A stretch of DNA of 64,000 bases from the NCBI GenBank assembly GCA_020353195.1, contig CP070691.1, positions 2,073,861 through 2,137,860 of the forward strand, given 5' to 3'. The notes below the pieces were generated by a model. It was not told the DNA's origin and searched no databases. It was given only the letters and a program-made list of their open reading frames with translations. How positions within the stretch are numbered: position 1 is the first letter of the stretch; each line of letters opens with the position of its first letter. Source of the stretch: Phycisphaerales bacterium (GTDB taxonomy: Bacteria; Planctomycetota; Phycisphaerae; UBA1845). Shown piece after piece: positions 40,883 to 50,525 of this stretch. The position numbers and the translations under genes are program-made.

Positions 40883-43800
40883 GTGGCGTTTGAAAGTGTC
40901 AGCCCCAAAGTCGACTTCCCCGCCCTGGAGCGGTCGATCCTGAAGTTCTGGGACCGCATCGGCGCGTTCGAGAAGCTGCGGGCCAAGAACAAGGGCAAAC
41001 GCACGTGGTCGTTCCTCGACGGCCCCATCACCGCCAACAACCCCATGGGCGTCCACCACGCCTGGGGCCGAACCTACAAGGACGTCTTTGGCCGTTATTT
41101 CGCCGCCACCGGCCATGACCTGCGCTATCAAAACGGCTTCGACTGCCAGGGGCTCTGGGTCGAGGTCGAGGTCGAGCGGGAGCACGGGTTCAAGACGAAA
41201 GCCGACATCGAGTCGTATGGGCTGGACAGATTCACCGAGGAGTGCAAGGCCCGGGTCCGCAAGTACTCCGCCATCCAGACCCAGCAGTCGATCCGCCTGG
41301 GCTACTGGATGGACTGGAACAACTCGTACTACACGATGACCGACGCGAACAACTACGCCATCTGGGCGTTCCTGAGGAAGTGCCACCAGCACGGGTATCT
41401 CTACAAGGGCACCGACGTCATGCCCTGGTCGGGCAAAGCCGGTTGCGCCTACTCGCACATGGAGATCGCAGAGGGACGCAAGCTGGTGACCCATACGTCG
41501 GTGTTCGTGCGGTTTCCGATTCGCGGCCGCCAGAACGAATACCTGCTCATCTGGACCACCACGCCCTGGACGCTGACGTCGAACACCGGAGCCGCCGTCA
41601 GCTCCGAGCTGGACTACGTCAGACTTCGGGCCAACAAGGACGGGGCCGTCTATTACTTCGCCGCGGACAACCTGAAGTACCAGCGGCTTGAGACGCAGTT
41701 CAAGGAGGGCTTCGGGCGCGACCCCTGGCCCAAGGGCTTGCCCAAGCTGCGGACCATCCATCAGATCTTCGAGGAGCAGGGCGGCTACGCCATCGAGGGC
41801 ACGGTGCCCGGCGGCGACATGATCGACTGGGCCTACGACGGGCCTTTCGACGAGTTGCCGGCCCAGCAGCAGCGCGGCGGCTACGCCCAGCCCATCGACC
41901 TGATCGAACCCGCACAACGCGACTGGCCCAGCGGAAAGGACGGGCATCGCGTCTTCGATCCCGGAACCGACTACAAGGGCGAACCGTATGTCGTGGCCGG
42001 TGAGGGAACGGGCATTGTCCACTCCGCTCCCGGGTGCGGTGACATCGACCACGCCTGGGGCAAGCATTTCCACATGGCGGCGATCGCCCCACTCGACGAG
42101 GAAGGGCGGTTCGTCGAAGGGTTCGGCAAGTTCACCGGACTGCGGGCGTCCGACCGCCAGACCGCCCAGGCGGTTATCGCCGACCTGAAGGACAAGGGCC
42201 TGCTCGTCGCCACCGAAGAGTATCCACACATCTACCCACACTGCTGGCGCACCGGCGACGAACTCATCTTCCGCCTGGTCGATGAATGGTACATCTCGAT
42301 GGACTGGCGGGACGAGATCAAGGAGATGGCGCAACGGGTCAACTGGTTACCGCCGGCGATGCGCGGCATCGAGCGCGAGCTCGACTGGCTGACAACGATG
42401 AAGGACTGGATGATCTCCAAGAAGCGCTACTGGGGTCTGGCGCTGCCCATCTGGGAGTGCCCCGACTGTGGTCGCTTCGACGTTCTCGGCGGGCGCGAGG
42501 ACCTGAAGGAACGGGCGGCGGAAGGCTGGGACCGCTTTGATGGTCATTCGCCGCACCGGCCCTACGTCGACTGGGTCAGGATCAAGTGCGCCAACTGCGG
42601 TTCGATCGCGTCTCGCGTCCCGGACGTGGGCAACCCCTGGCTGGATGCGGGCATCGTGGCGTACTCTACCACGCGCTACAGCACCGACCGGCAGTACTGG
42701 GAGAAGTGGATCCCGGCTGACCTGATCACCGAGTGTTTCCCCGGCCAGTTCCGCAACTGGTTCTACTCCATCCTGGCGATGAGCACCATGATGGAGCTGG
42801 GCAAGCCGGACAAGCGCCCGCCGTTTCGGAACCTCCTGGGCCATGCCCTGGTGCTCGATGAGAACCGTCAGGTGATGCACAAGTCCGACGGGACCGCGAT
42901 CTGGTTCGAGGAGGCGGCCGAACAGCTCGGCGTGGACACGATGCGGTGGATGTACTGTGTGCAGCCGCCCACGGTGGATTTGCCGTTCGGCCTTCGTCAT
43001 CCGGGCGAGCACGTCGCGATCGACTGCCCCGACGGCACGCGGATCACCGACACCGTCGACGGCGAACCGCTCTGTCGGGTGACGTCCACTCCGGCCGATG
43101 AGATCCGTCGCCGCGTGCTGCTCATGCTGTGGAACTCGTACGCGTTTCTCTGCAACTACGCCCGCCTGGACGCGTTTGACCCCGCGACGCCGCCCGTTCC
43201 GTTGGATCAGCGTCAGGACATCGACCGCTGGATTCTGTCCGATCTGCAGCTCGTGATCCGCAGCGCTCATGAGAACTTCCGGAGCTACAGTCTGCCTCCT
43301 GTATGCCACCGGATTGAGAAGTTCCTGGACGACTTGAGCACCTGGTACATCCGCCGCAATCGCCGGCGCTTCTGGCGAGGCGCGTGCGAAGGCGACACCG
43401 ACAAGCTGGCTGCCTATCAGACGCTGTACGAGGTGTTGGTCACGCTCGCAAAGGTGGTGGCGCCGATCGTCCCGTTCGTGACCGAGCACATCTACCAGCG
43501 CCTCGTGGCTGAACAGGTCGACGGCGCGCCGGAGAGCATCCACCTGTGCGACTATCCGGAGGTCGACGAGACCCGCATCGACAGTGAGCTGTCCGAGGCG
43601 ATGGCGGCGGTCGTGCGGATCGTCTCGCTCGCCCGATCCGCCCGGACGGCGTCGAAGCTCAAGGTCCGCCAGCCACTAGCGGAATTAATCGTCGCCTCGG
43701 GCAATGAGTTTGAACGCCGGGCCGTCGCGCGGTTCGCCGACCATCTGCTTGACGAGCTGAACGTCAAGAAGGTATCCGTTCGGGAGAGCGCGGCCGACCT

Positions 43801-44338
43801 GTGCGAGATCCGGATCGACGTGAACAAGCGTCTCGTCGGTGCGAAGTACGGTTCGCTCGTGCCCGCCATCATCCAGGCGGTATCGCAGGTCGACCCCGTT
43901 GACGCCGCGGCGAAAGTGTCCGCCGGCGAATGCGTCCCCGTGGCTGCCGGCCCGGAGAACGTCCTCCTGGAACCCGGCGAACTCGTGGTCGACAAGAGCT
44001 ACGGCCAGGATTGGGTCGCCGCCGAGGACCAGCAGACCATTGTGCTCCTTGACAAGCGGATCACGACGGAACTCAAACACGAGGGCATCGCCCGCGACGT
44101 GGTCCGCAACGTGCAGAATCTGCGCAAGGAGATGGACCTGAACATCGAAGACCGGATCGTGCTGTCGCTCCAGGCCGAATCGGAAGAGGTTTCCGCCGGG
44201 ATCGAGGCGTTCAGAGACTACATCGCCCGCGAGACGCTGGCCGTCGAGCTGACTGCCGATACCCTCACCGAAGCCGTGGGGCGCAAAGGCGTCAGCATCG
44301 GCGGCGCGAAGCTGGACATCGCCGTTCGCAAAGCGTGA
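40883..44338 (+). CDS. ileS: Isoleucyl-tRNA synthetase, divergent type
   Basis: A 1151-residue class I synthetase with the layout of IleRS: catalytic core, a CP1 editing insertion containing WTTTPWTLTSNT, a DWMISKKRYWG helix, and an anticodon-binding C-terminal half. The class signatures differ from textbook form: the HIGH region reads GVHHAWGRT, and the KMSKS region reads MHKSDG. This variant is a recognised sub-branch among some planctomycetes and Chloroflexi as I recall. The enzyme charges tRNA-Ile in the cytoplasm and hydrolyses mischarged Val-tRNA-Ile. GTG 40883 is preceded by GAGGAGA; the frame stays open upstream to 40739. Confidence 0.88.
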   Translation: MAFESVSPKVDFPALERSILKFWDRIGAFEKLRAKNKGKRTWSFLDGPITANNPMGVHHAWGRTYKDVFGRYFAATGHDLRYQNGFDCQGLWVEVEVEREHGFKTKADIESYGLDRFTEECKARVRKYSAIQTQQSIRLGYWMDWNNSYYTMTDANNYAIWAFLRKCHQHGYLYKGTDVMPWSGKAGCAYSHMEIAEGRKLVTHTSVFVRFPIRGRQNEYLLIWTTTPWTLTSNTGAAVSSELDYVRLRANKDGAVYYFAADNLKYQRLETQFKEGFGRDPWPKGLPKLRTIHQIFEEQGGYAIEGTVPGGDMIDWAYDGPFDELPAQQQRGGYAQPIDLIEPAQRDWPSGKDGHRVFDPGTDYKGEPYVVAGEGTGIVHSAPGCGDIDHAWGKHFHMAAIAPLDEEGRFVEGFGKFTGLRASDRQTAQAVIADLKDKGLLVATEEYPHIYPHCWRTGDELIFRLVDEWYISMDWRDEIKEMAQRVNWLPPAMRGIERELDWLTTMKDWMISKKRYWGLALPIWECPDCGRFDVLGGREDLKERAAEGWDRFDGHSPHRPYVDWVRIKCANCGSIASRVPDVGNPWLDAGIVAYSTTRYSTDRQYWEKWIPADLITECFPGQFRNWFYSILAMSTMMELGKPDKRPPFRNLLGHALVLDENRQVMHKSDGTAIWFEEAAEQLGVDTMRWMYCVQPPTVDLPFGLRHPGEHVAIDCPDGTRITDTVDGEPLCRVTSTPADEIRRRVLLMLWNSYAFLCNYARLDAFDPATPPVPLDQRQDIDRWILSDLQLVIRSAHENFRSYSLPPVCHRIEKFLDDLSTWYIRRNRRRFWRGACEGDTDKLAAYQTLYEVLVTLAKVVAPIVPFVTEHIYQRLVAEQVDGAPESIHLCDYPEVDETRIDSELSEAMAAVVRIVSLARSARTASKLKVRQPLAELIVASGNEFERRAVARFADHLLDELNVKKVSVRESAADLCEIRIDVNKRLVGAKYGSLVPAIIQAVSQVDPVDAAAKVSAGECVPVAAGPENVLLEPGELVVDKSYGQDWVAAEDQQTIVLLDKRITTELKHEGIARDVVRNVQNLRKEMDLNIEDRIVLSLQAESEEVSAGIEAFRDYIARETLAVELTADTLTEAVGRKGVSIGGAKLDIAVRKA

Positions 44339-44621
44339 ATGAACACCGATGGCTCGGGCTCCGGACGACTCCGTACTCAGCGTCGGACCGCACCGTCAAG
44401 CCGACCAGCGCGCGCCGCAGGCGCGTGCTCGACACGCGCCGCCGGAAATCCACGGCACCGATGCGCGGCACGCGCTTCCGCGGAGTCCGTGCGGACACGC
44501 CGATAGGTGTTACTCGTCGCGGAGAACGTCGGACTTCTTGCTGGTCGGCTACCGCTTGTGCGCGCACGTGCATGGCCACGCGAGCGCGGGTGTGCAATCC
44601 TTTTCTCGTCACGCGACGGCG

Positions 44622-45977
44622 CTACAGTGACCAGCCCGGGCGATAGTCCCTGCCGAGATAAGCGTTCGCCTCCGGCACGTTCGTGATCTTCATCTTGACG
44701 GGATCCCAGTGGATCCGCTGCTGAGCGCGAATGGCGATGTTCCCCAGCAGCACGGTCTCGGTCAGCGGACCGGCATAGTCGAAGTTCGAGCCGGGCTGCG
44801 GACCTCCCTTGCACGCCGCGATCCACTCCTCGTGATGTCCTATCGAGCGCGGGAGGCGCTTGGCCGGGCGGTCGTACGCCTTCATCTTCGCTTCAGGGAT
44901 GATGCGCAGCCCATCGGCGCCGTGTGCGCCGCAGATCATCTTCCCCTCATCACCGACAAACAGCAGGCCGCCGAACATGTTCCCCATCATCCGGCCTGCT
45001 TCCAGCTCGGACGGCCGCTCCGGCATCAGCCCCCCGTCATACCAGGTCAACTCGAGCGGCGGCTTGTCGCCCCGCGCGGGAAACCGGTACCGGACGATCG
45101 AGGCTCGCGGATAGCTCTCGGTGTTGAACTTCTTGTCCCAGGTCAGCCCTTCCGGCACGAAGGTCGAGAAGCTGGCCTCGACGGTCGTGGGGGGCGTCAA
45201 CTCGAGGGCGTAGAACACGGGATCGAGAATGTGGCACCCCATGTCGCCCAGAGCCCCCGTTCCGAAATCCCACCAGCCACGCCACGTCACCGGTGCGTAA
45301 GCCGGGTGGTACGGGCGCTGCGGGGCGGGGCCGAGCCACAGGTCCCAAGAGAGCGTCTCGGGGACCGGCGGCGTCTCCTTCGGTCGGTCGATGCCCTGGG
45401 GCCAGACGGCGTGCGGGGTCCAGGCCTCGACCTGCCGAACGGTTCCGATGGCCCCGTCCTCGATCCATTCCTTGAGCAGGCGCATGGCCTCGGCGGCATG
45501 TCCCTGGTTGCCCATCTGCGTCACGACGCCCGCCTTACGGGCCTCTTCCGTGAGCCGGCGGACTTCATGAATCGAGTAGGCCAGCGGTTTCTCGACGTAT
45601 ACGTGCTTGCCCATCTTGATGGCGGTCATGGCCGCGACGGCGTGAACGTGGTCCGGCGTGGCGATGACGACGGCATCGATGTCCTTCTCCTTCTCGAGCA
45701 TGAGGCGGAAGTCGCGGTAGCGGCGAGCGTTCGGATAACGTTTGAAGGTCTCGGCCGCTCGCTCCCAATCCACGTCGCACAGGGCCACGATGGTCTCGCT
45801 CGCCACAGAGTGCAAGTCGGCGCCTCCCTGACCACCGACGCCGATGCCGGCTATGTTGAGCGTCTCACTCGGCGGCTTCTGCTCCGGCCCTCCGAGCACG
45901 TGTCGCGGAACGATCGCCAGAGACGCTGCCGCACCGGCGGTCTGTCCCATGAATTGTCTGCGGTTCATCGAAGCCAT
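44622..45977 (-). CDS. Tat-exported Gfo/Idh/MocA family oxidoreductase
   Basis: A 451-residue protein. The N-terminus MASMNRRQFMGQTAGAAASL carries a twin-arginine signal, so the enzyme is probably exported folded, with NAD(P) bound. The Rossmann fold starts NIAGIGVGGQGG, and the family lysine-histidine motif is visible as VYVEKPLAY, with GNQGH and GDMGCHILD further on. Substrates are sugars or their derivatives; planctomycetes carry many exported paralogues. GAGGAGG precedes ATG 45977. It stands alone between ileS and sucD with convergent and divergent neighbours. Confidence 0.92.
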   Translation of the reverse strand: MASMNRRQFMGQTAGAAASLAIVPRHVLGGPEQKPPSETLNIAGIGVGGQGGADLHSVASETIVALCDVDWERAAETFKRYPNARRYRDFRLMLEKEKDIDAVVIATPDHVHAVAAMTAIKMGKHVYVEKPLAYSIHEVRRLTEEARKAGVVTQMGNQGHAAEAMRLLKEWIEDGAIGTVRQVEAWTPHAVWPQGIDRPKETPPVPETLSWDLWLGPAPQRPYHPAYAPVTWRGWWDFGTGALGDMGCHILDPVFYALELTPPTTVEASFSTFVPEGLTWDKKFNTESYPRASIVRYRFPARGDKPPLELTWYDGGLMPERPSELEAGRMMGNMFGGLLFVGDEGKMICGAHGADGLRIIPEAKMKAYDRPAKRLPRSIGHHEEWIAACKGGPQPGSNFDYAGPLTETVLLGNIAIRAQQRIHWDPVKMKITNVPEANAYLGRDYRPGWSL

Positions 45978-46431
45978 CGTGCAGTTTCCTCCTCGAAAGA
46001 TAACACCGGCCGCTGCCAGAACGTGGGCACACGTGAGACGTCGGAACGTCGACCGGGGCCCACCCGACGGATCATACCTGCAGCGCGACCGGCTCACAAT
46101 GAGCCGCCGATGCTAGCGACCGTTAGACGGTGCGCGGGCCAGTGCACAGTGCTCTCGGCAACGCGGGCTGGCAACGGCTGCCGTCAGTGTCCAGGCCGGA
46201 CGCGGGTTGCCGGAGAATCTGCTGCATCCCGCGGTCGGCGACGGAGCCCCGCCGGCGTCGGGATGTCGGCCGCGGCGGTGGACAACCGGCGACCGACCGA
46301 TCATACTATTCGAGCGCTCTGCGCGGGCGCTGGGCACGATCTGAAGGCCCGGCGGCGCGGCTCGCCGGGGCTGAGGCGGTAGGGGCGGTGGCGCTCGGGT
46401 CCGGACTTCGTCCTCCAGAGGATCGCAACCG
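45978..46431. other. Divergent intergenic region before sucD
   Basis: About 450 bases with no credible gene. GAGGATC about 10 bases before the sucD ATG is its ribosome binding site. No promoter with two convincing hexamers was found. Confidence 0.4.
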
Positions 46432-47316
46432 ATGAGCATTCTGGTCAACAAGGAAACAAGGGTCGTCTGTCAGGGAATCACGGGCAAGGCAGGGGCGTTC
46501 CACGCCGCCCGGTGTATCGAATACGGCACGCAGATCGTCGCCGGGGTTGTGCCGGGCAAAGGCGGGACCCGGTCAGAGCACGACGTCCCGATCTTCAACA
46601 GCTGCCACGATGCGGTGACCGCGACGGGCGCCGACGTCTCACTGATCTTCGTCCCGGCGCCGTTCGCGCCGGACGCGGCGATGGAGGCGGCCGATGCGGG
46701 GGTCTCGCTGGCCGTGCTGATCACCGAGGGCGTGCCCGCGCTGGACATGGTGCGGGTCCGCAAGTACCTCGACGACAAGGGTACGAAGCTCATCGGACCG
46801 AACTGCCCGGGGATCATCACGCCGGGTGAATGCAAGATCGGGATCATGCCGGGGTACATTCACCGTCCGCCGCAGAACGCGAGCCGAAACGTGGGCATCA
46901 TCTCGCGGAGCGGGACGCTGACCTACGAAGCCGTCTGGCAGTGCAGCACGCGCGACATCTCCCAGACCACTTGTGTGGGCATCGGTGGAGACCCGGTCAA
47001 AGGGCTCAACTTCATCGAACTGCTGGACATGTTCGAGCAGGACGAAGAGACCGACGCGATCATCATGATCGGAGAGATCGGCGGGACGGACGAGGAGCAG
47101 GCGGCGTTCCATGTGCGGCATCACATCACCAAGCCCGTGGTGGGATTTGTCGCCGGGCAGACCGCCCCTCCGGGCAAGCGGATGGGCCACGCCGGCGCGA
47201 TCATCAGCGGCGGTGAAGGGACGGCGGCCTCCAAGATCGCGGCGCTGACTGAATCCGGCGTCACGGTGGCGCCGTCCCCGGCCACGATCGGAGAGACGCT
47301 GGCGTCGGTTCTGTAA
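46432..47316 (+). CDS. sucD: Succinyl-CoA synthetase (ADP-forming) alpha subunit
   Basis: A 294-residue protein with the CoA-binding Rossmann domain at the N-terminus ([17 protein letters not shown]), the ligase motif [16 protein letters not shown], and the phospho-histidine segment [13 protein letters not shown] (H253). It catalyses the alpha half of succinyl-CoA plus ADP and phosphate to succinate plus ATP in the citric acid cycle. The beta subunit gene sucC, normally just upstream, is absent here; it is presumably elsewhere on the genome. Confidence 0.95.
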   Translation: MSILVNKETRVVCQGITGKAGAFHAARCIEYGTQIVAGVVPGKGGTRSEHDVPIFNSCHDAVTATGADVSLIFVPAPFAPDAAMEAADAGVSLAVLITEGVPALDMVRVRKYLDDKGTKLIGPNCPGIITPGECKIGIMPGYIHRPPQNASRNVGIISRSGTLTYEAVWQCSTRDISQTTCVGIGGDPVKGLNFIELLDMFEQDEETDAIIMIGEIGGTDEEQAAFHVRHHITKPVVGFVAGQTAPPGKRMGHAGAIISGGEGTAASKIAALTESGVTVAPSPATIGETLASVL

Positions 47317-47359
47317 TCGTCGCCTCCGCCGACGCGGACGCAGTCCGCCGGAAAATGGG

Positions 47360-48226
47360 ATGATCATCGTGAGTATTCAATCGAGAGGTCGCGGGCGACC
47401 GCCCCGGCGAATCGCGTCCCGCCCGTTGTGCTGCCTGGTGACGGCTTTTGCGGTGTCGGCGCTGCTTCCGGCGTGCAGGAACGAACCCGCCCCGGTCCCG
47501 CCGTCCACCCGGCCGACCTCGCCCGATCGTTTCGATCCATCCGGATCGACGCCGCAGGCCGTGACGCAGGAAGCGCCATCGAGCGGACAACAGCTTCCGC
47601 TTCCCAAGGGGCATCCCCCTCTGAAGCCGAACGAGCCGCTGCTCCCTCCGGGGCACGTCCCGCTGAGCGCAGGGGACGCTGCCGGGTCGGTGCCGACCAC
47701 GCAGCCGGGCACGGTTCCAGGGATGCCGGTTCCCGCCGCAGGCGGGGACCAGACCGTTCTGGACGGCATCACGCTGACGGTCCCGCAGGGCTGGCAACCG
47801 CAGGACCCCAAGCCCATGCACCCCAAGTTGCCCGAGTTGGCCCCCAAAGCGGTTTTTCACCTTGCCACCGGCCCATCTGATCTGGAACCGGTGATGGTTC
47901 GGGTGAGTCACTTCGCGAACATGCGGGGCATGCCCGGGTTGGTGCAGCAGAATCTGCAGCGCTGGTCCCGAACGTTCACGCAGCCGGACGGACGACCCAC
48001 GTCGGATACGGTGGTGGTCGAGACATTTGAAGCCGGAGGTTGCCGCATCACGGTCGCGCACCTCCAGGGGTCCCTCGGGGCCTTGCCGGGCCAGGCAATG
48101 ATCGGCGCCATCATCGAACATCCGAAGGGACCTTTCTTCGTCAAGGCGAGCGGATCGGCGGCGGGCGTGGAGCGCTGGAAGCCGTCCATCCTGGCCTACC
48201 TGAAGAGCGCCGCGCCGAGCGAGTGA
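47360..48226 (+). CDS. Proline-rich lipoprotein of unknown function
   Basis: A 288-residue protein with a lipoprotein signal ending LLPAC (C39). A proline/glycine-rich linker of about 90 residues follows, then a globular domain from about 130 (VLDGITLTVPQGWQPQ ... MVRVSHFANMRG ... FFVKASGSAAGVERW). The C-terminal domain resembles exported proteins of unknown role found widely in planctomycetes. It is 43 bases after sucD on the same strand, but there is no functional reason for a link. Confidence 0.75.
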   Translation: MIIVSIQSRGRGRPPRRIASRPLCCLVTAFAVSALLPACRNEPAPVPPSTRPTSPDRFDPSGSTPQAVTQEAPSSGQQLPLPKGHPPLKPNEPLLPPGHVPLSAGDAAGSVPTTQPGTVPGMPVPAAGGDQTVLDGITLTVPQGWQPQDPKPMHPKLPELAPKAVFHLATGPSDLEPVMVRVSHFANMRGMPGLVQQNLQRWSRTFTQPDGRPTSDTVVVETFEAGGCRITVAHLQGSLGALPGQAMIGAIIEHPKGPFFVKASGSAAGVERWKPSILAYLKSAAPSE

Positions 48227-48299
48227 CCGGGCCGGCCCACTGGAAAGCGTTTCCCCATCTCGCGGTGAGAGAATCACTGTGGTGCGGAGGACGACGGGG

Positions 48300-48830
48300 T
48301 TACTCGGCAGGGATCGGCCTCGCTTGGCGCAGCGCCGATCGGACCAGGTCGCTGATGTGCTCGCAGAGGAAATCGCGAAACCTCCTGCCGGAGAGATTCC
48401 GCGTCTGCAACGTAGGACCGCTGGAGATAGCGGGCCCGACGTTGTTCGTGTACCGCGTCACCTGAAACGCGATGCGGTTGGCCAGGACCGTGCCCAGCAG
48501 CCGGATCCCGGAGCTCTCAAACGCGATGTCGATGAGAATCTCGCTTCCGCCCGCGAGGAACCGCCCCACGTCCAGGTGGAGCTGGATGCCCTGGGGACCG
48601 TACTTGTCGACCACCTCCAGAAACGCGGGCACGAGCTCGATCCTGAATCGCTCACGAAGTTCCTCCAAGGGGTCGGACGGATCGATAGGCGTCTTCGAGC
48701 GGGAGGCCGGGACCCGCTGTCTGTACCGCTGCAGCAGGCCGTCCAGCTTGACCTCCGTGCTCCGCGCCTTGCCGGGGAACGGCACGCACGTCTTCAGCGG
48801 CGGGTTGACAGGTCTGTCGTTCTGCGGCAT
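48300..48830 (-). CDS. Conserved-looking protein of unknown function
   Basis: A 176-residue soluble protein with no recognised motif. It contains a helical region (EELRERFRIELVPAFLEVVDKYGPQGIQLHLDVGRFL) and a strand-rich part with TNNVGPAISSGP before a final helix. The frame is open upstream to 49925 but that extension is antisense to the nuclease gene, so ATG 48830 is preferred. It converges with the lipoprotein gene. No function is offered. Confidence 0.6.
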   Translation of the reverse strand: MPQNDRPVNPPLKTCVPFPGKARSTEVKLDGLLQRYRQRVPASRSKTPIDPSDPLEELRERFRIELVPAFLEVVDKYGPQGIQLHLDVGRFLAGGSEILIDIAFESSGIRLLGTVLANRIAFQVTRYTNNVGPAISSGPTLQTRNLSGRRFRDFLCEHISDLVRSALRQARPIPAE

Positions 48831-49073
48831 CGCGTCGAATCGACTGTGGTCGGGCTTCAGGCGGCGGTCGCAGGCCCCGGAGGGTACACGGTTATCGCCC
48901 CCACTCGGTCCGGCGTACGGCGTCCGCCTGAGATTGTACAGTCTTGTTTCGGCTGACTCGGCGTCGTTCTTGAGGACCGCGCTGTGACCCGACCACCAAT
49001 CACGACGCCGTGACATCGGCCCCGACGGGCGGTACGATTCTCCCCGATCACGAATGTCGGACGGAGAATCGCC

Positions 49074-50318
49074 ATGCAGATTATCGGATGCATCCTCAGT
49101 CTGACCGCCGCCGCGGCCCAATCCCCCATTACCGCAGAGGAAACGGCGCCGGTCATCTCGTACGACCAGGCAGCAGACTACATTGACCGGATCTGCTACG
49201 TGCACGGCCGGGTCGTTAACACCAGGAACATCGGGAGCCGGTGCTTCCTGAACTTCCATGCCGATTTCAAGAACCACTTCACCGTCGTCATCAACCAGCG
49301 TGATTTCGACAAGTTCCCCGAGCCGCCCGAAGTGAAGTACTTGAACCAGAACGTCAAGGTGTTCGGGCGGGTCGTCGAGTTCAACGGAAAGCCGGAGATC
49401 GTGGTGTCCGACCCGAATCGGATCACGATCCTGACGGAACCGTACCGTGGGCCGACCAGCCTGCCCGCCTCCGTGAAACCGGCGAAGCGGCAGTTCACGG
49501 GCGCCGTCCGGATCGCCACGTACAACCTGTTGAACCTCTTCGACGGCGAGGACGACCCGTACCACGATGACGAGGGGACACCGACCAAGCCCCGCGACGC
49601 CATCGAGAAGGTGGCCGCCACGATCCGCAAGATCGACGCCGATGTGCTCGCGGTACAGGAAGTCGAGAACCGGTTCTACCTCGAGCGCGTGGTGCAAGCC
49701 CTTCTGCCCGACATGGGCTACCGGGAGGTGGTGCTCTTCGAGGGCAACGACCGCCGGGGGATCGACGTGGCGATTCTGTCCCGGTTTCCGGTCGGGCCGG
49801 TCACGTCGTACCGTCACCTCCGGTTCTCTGACGGCAACGGCGTCGAAATGTCGTTTCGCCGCGACCTTCTCCAGGCCCGGATCGAGCCGCCCGGTGCAGA
49901 GGCGTTCGAGATGTTCGTCGTGCACCTCAAGAGCAAGGGAGGCGGGGCGGACGCGTCATTGCCCATCCGGATGGGCGAGGCTGGGCAACTCCGCAAAGTT
50001 CTTGATTCCGTGCTCGCCCGTGATGCCCGGGCCCGCTTCGTTGTCTGCGGCGACTTCAACGACACGCTCGACAGCGAGCCGATGCGGACGATTCTCGGCA
50101 CCGGGCCGGCCGCCCTGCGGCATCTGGCCGATGAGCTCCCCGAAGCCGAACGCGTCTCCTTCAACAAGGCACCCTACCGGTCGATGATTGACTTCATTCT
50201 GGCTTCACCGGGCATGGCCCGTTGCTACCGGAAGGGCTCAGCCCGAATCCTGCCGGGCACGGTGGAGGATTCGGGGTCGGACCACAATCCGGTGATGGCG
50301 ACATTCGACCTTCGTTGA
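49074..50318 (+). CDS. Exported EEP-family nuclease/phosphatase with N-terminal OB-fold
   Basis: A 414-residue protein with a short signal peptide (about residues 1-16). Residues 28-125 look like an OB-fold of the nuclease-associated kind (ICYVHGRVVNTRNIGSRCFLNF ... VKVFGRVVEFNGKPEIVV). The rest is an endonuclease/exonuclease/phosphatase domain: IATYNLLNLFDG, VLAVQEVEN, RGIDVAILSRFP, HLKSKGGG, CGDFND, and GSDHNPV, all catalytic motifs intact. It would cut extracellular or periplasmic nucleic acid or phosphoesters. GGAG lies 8 bases before the ATG. Confidence 0.9.
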   Translation: MQIIGCILSLTAAAAQSPITAEETAPVISYDQAADYIDRICYVHGRVVNTRNIGSRCFLNFHADFKNHFTVVINQRDFDKFPEPPEVKYLNQNVKVFGRVVEFNGKPEIVVSDPNRITILTEPYRGPTSLPASVKPAKRQFTGAVRIATYNLLNLFDGEDDPYHDDEGTPTKPRDAIEKVAATIRKIDADVLAVQEVENRFYLERVVQALLPDMGYREVVLFEGNDRRGIDVAILSRFPVGPVTSYRHLRFSDGNGVEMSFRRDLLQARIEPPGAEAFEMFVVHLKSKGGGADASLPIRMGEAGQLRKVLDSVLARDARARFVVCGDFNDTLDSEPMRTILGTGPAALRHLADELPEAERVSFNKAPYRSMIDFILASPGMARCYRKGSARILPGTVEDSGSDHNPVMATFDLR

Positions 50319-50405
50319 CCCGGCAGGGGGGCGAGGCCCATGGGGCCCCGGCTCGCCGGGGGAGCGTGGATTCGGGTGGGGGGCGAAACAGGCGCTGCGG
50401 TCCGT

Positions 50406-50435
50406 TTGACAGTCGGGGGATGGGGCTCCTATTAT
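50406..50435 (+). promoter_or_regulatory. Promoter of the FHA-GAF kinase gene
   Basis: A perfect TTGACA (50406-50411), an 18-base spacer and TATTAT (50430-50435). The leader to GTG 50526 would be about 85 bases. This is the best sigma70 match in the window. Confidence 0.6.
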
Positions 50436-50525
50436 CATGGGGGTCGGCGCTAGACTCTGACTGCTTCTCCGCCCGCTGCATATCGGGCTTCGTGAACGAG
50501 TTTGACCATCGGTAGGATCCACACG

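Noticed and set aside
40667-42334. 555-codon minus-strand frame
   Set aside because: Antisense shadow of ileS; the synthetase motifs are on the plus strand.
48831-49925. Upstream extension of the 176-residue minus-strand gene
   Set aside because: The extension is antisense to the EEP nuclease, whose catalytic motifs are all intact on the plus strand.
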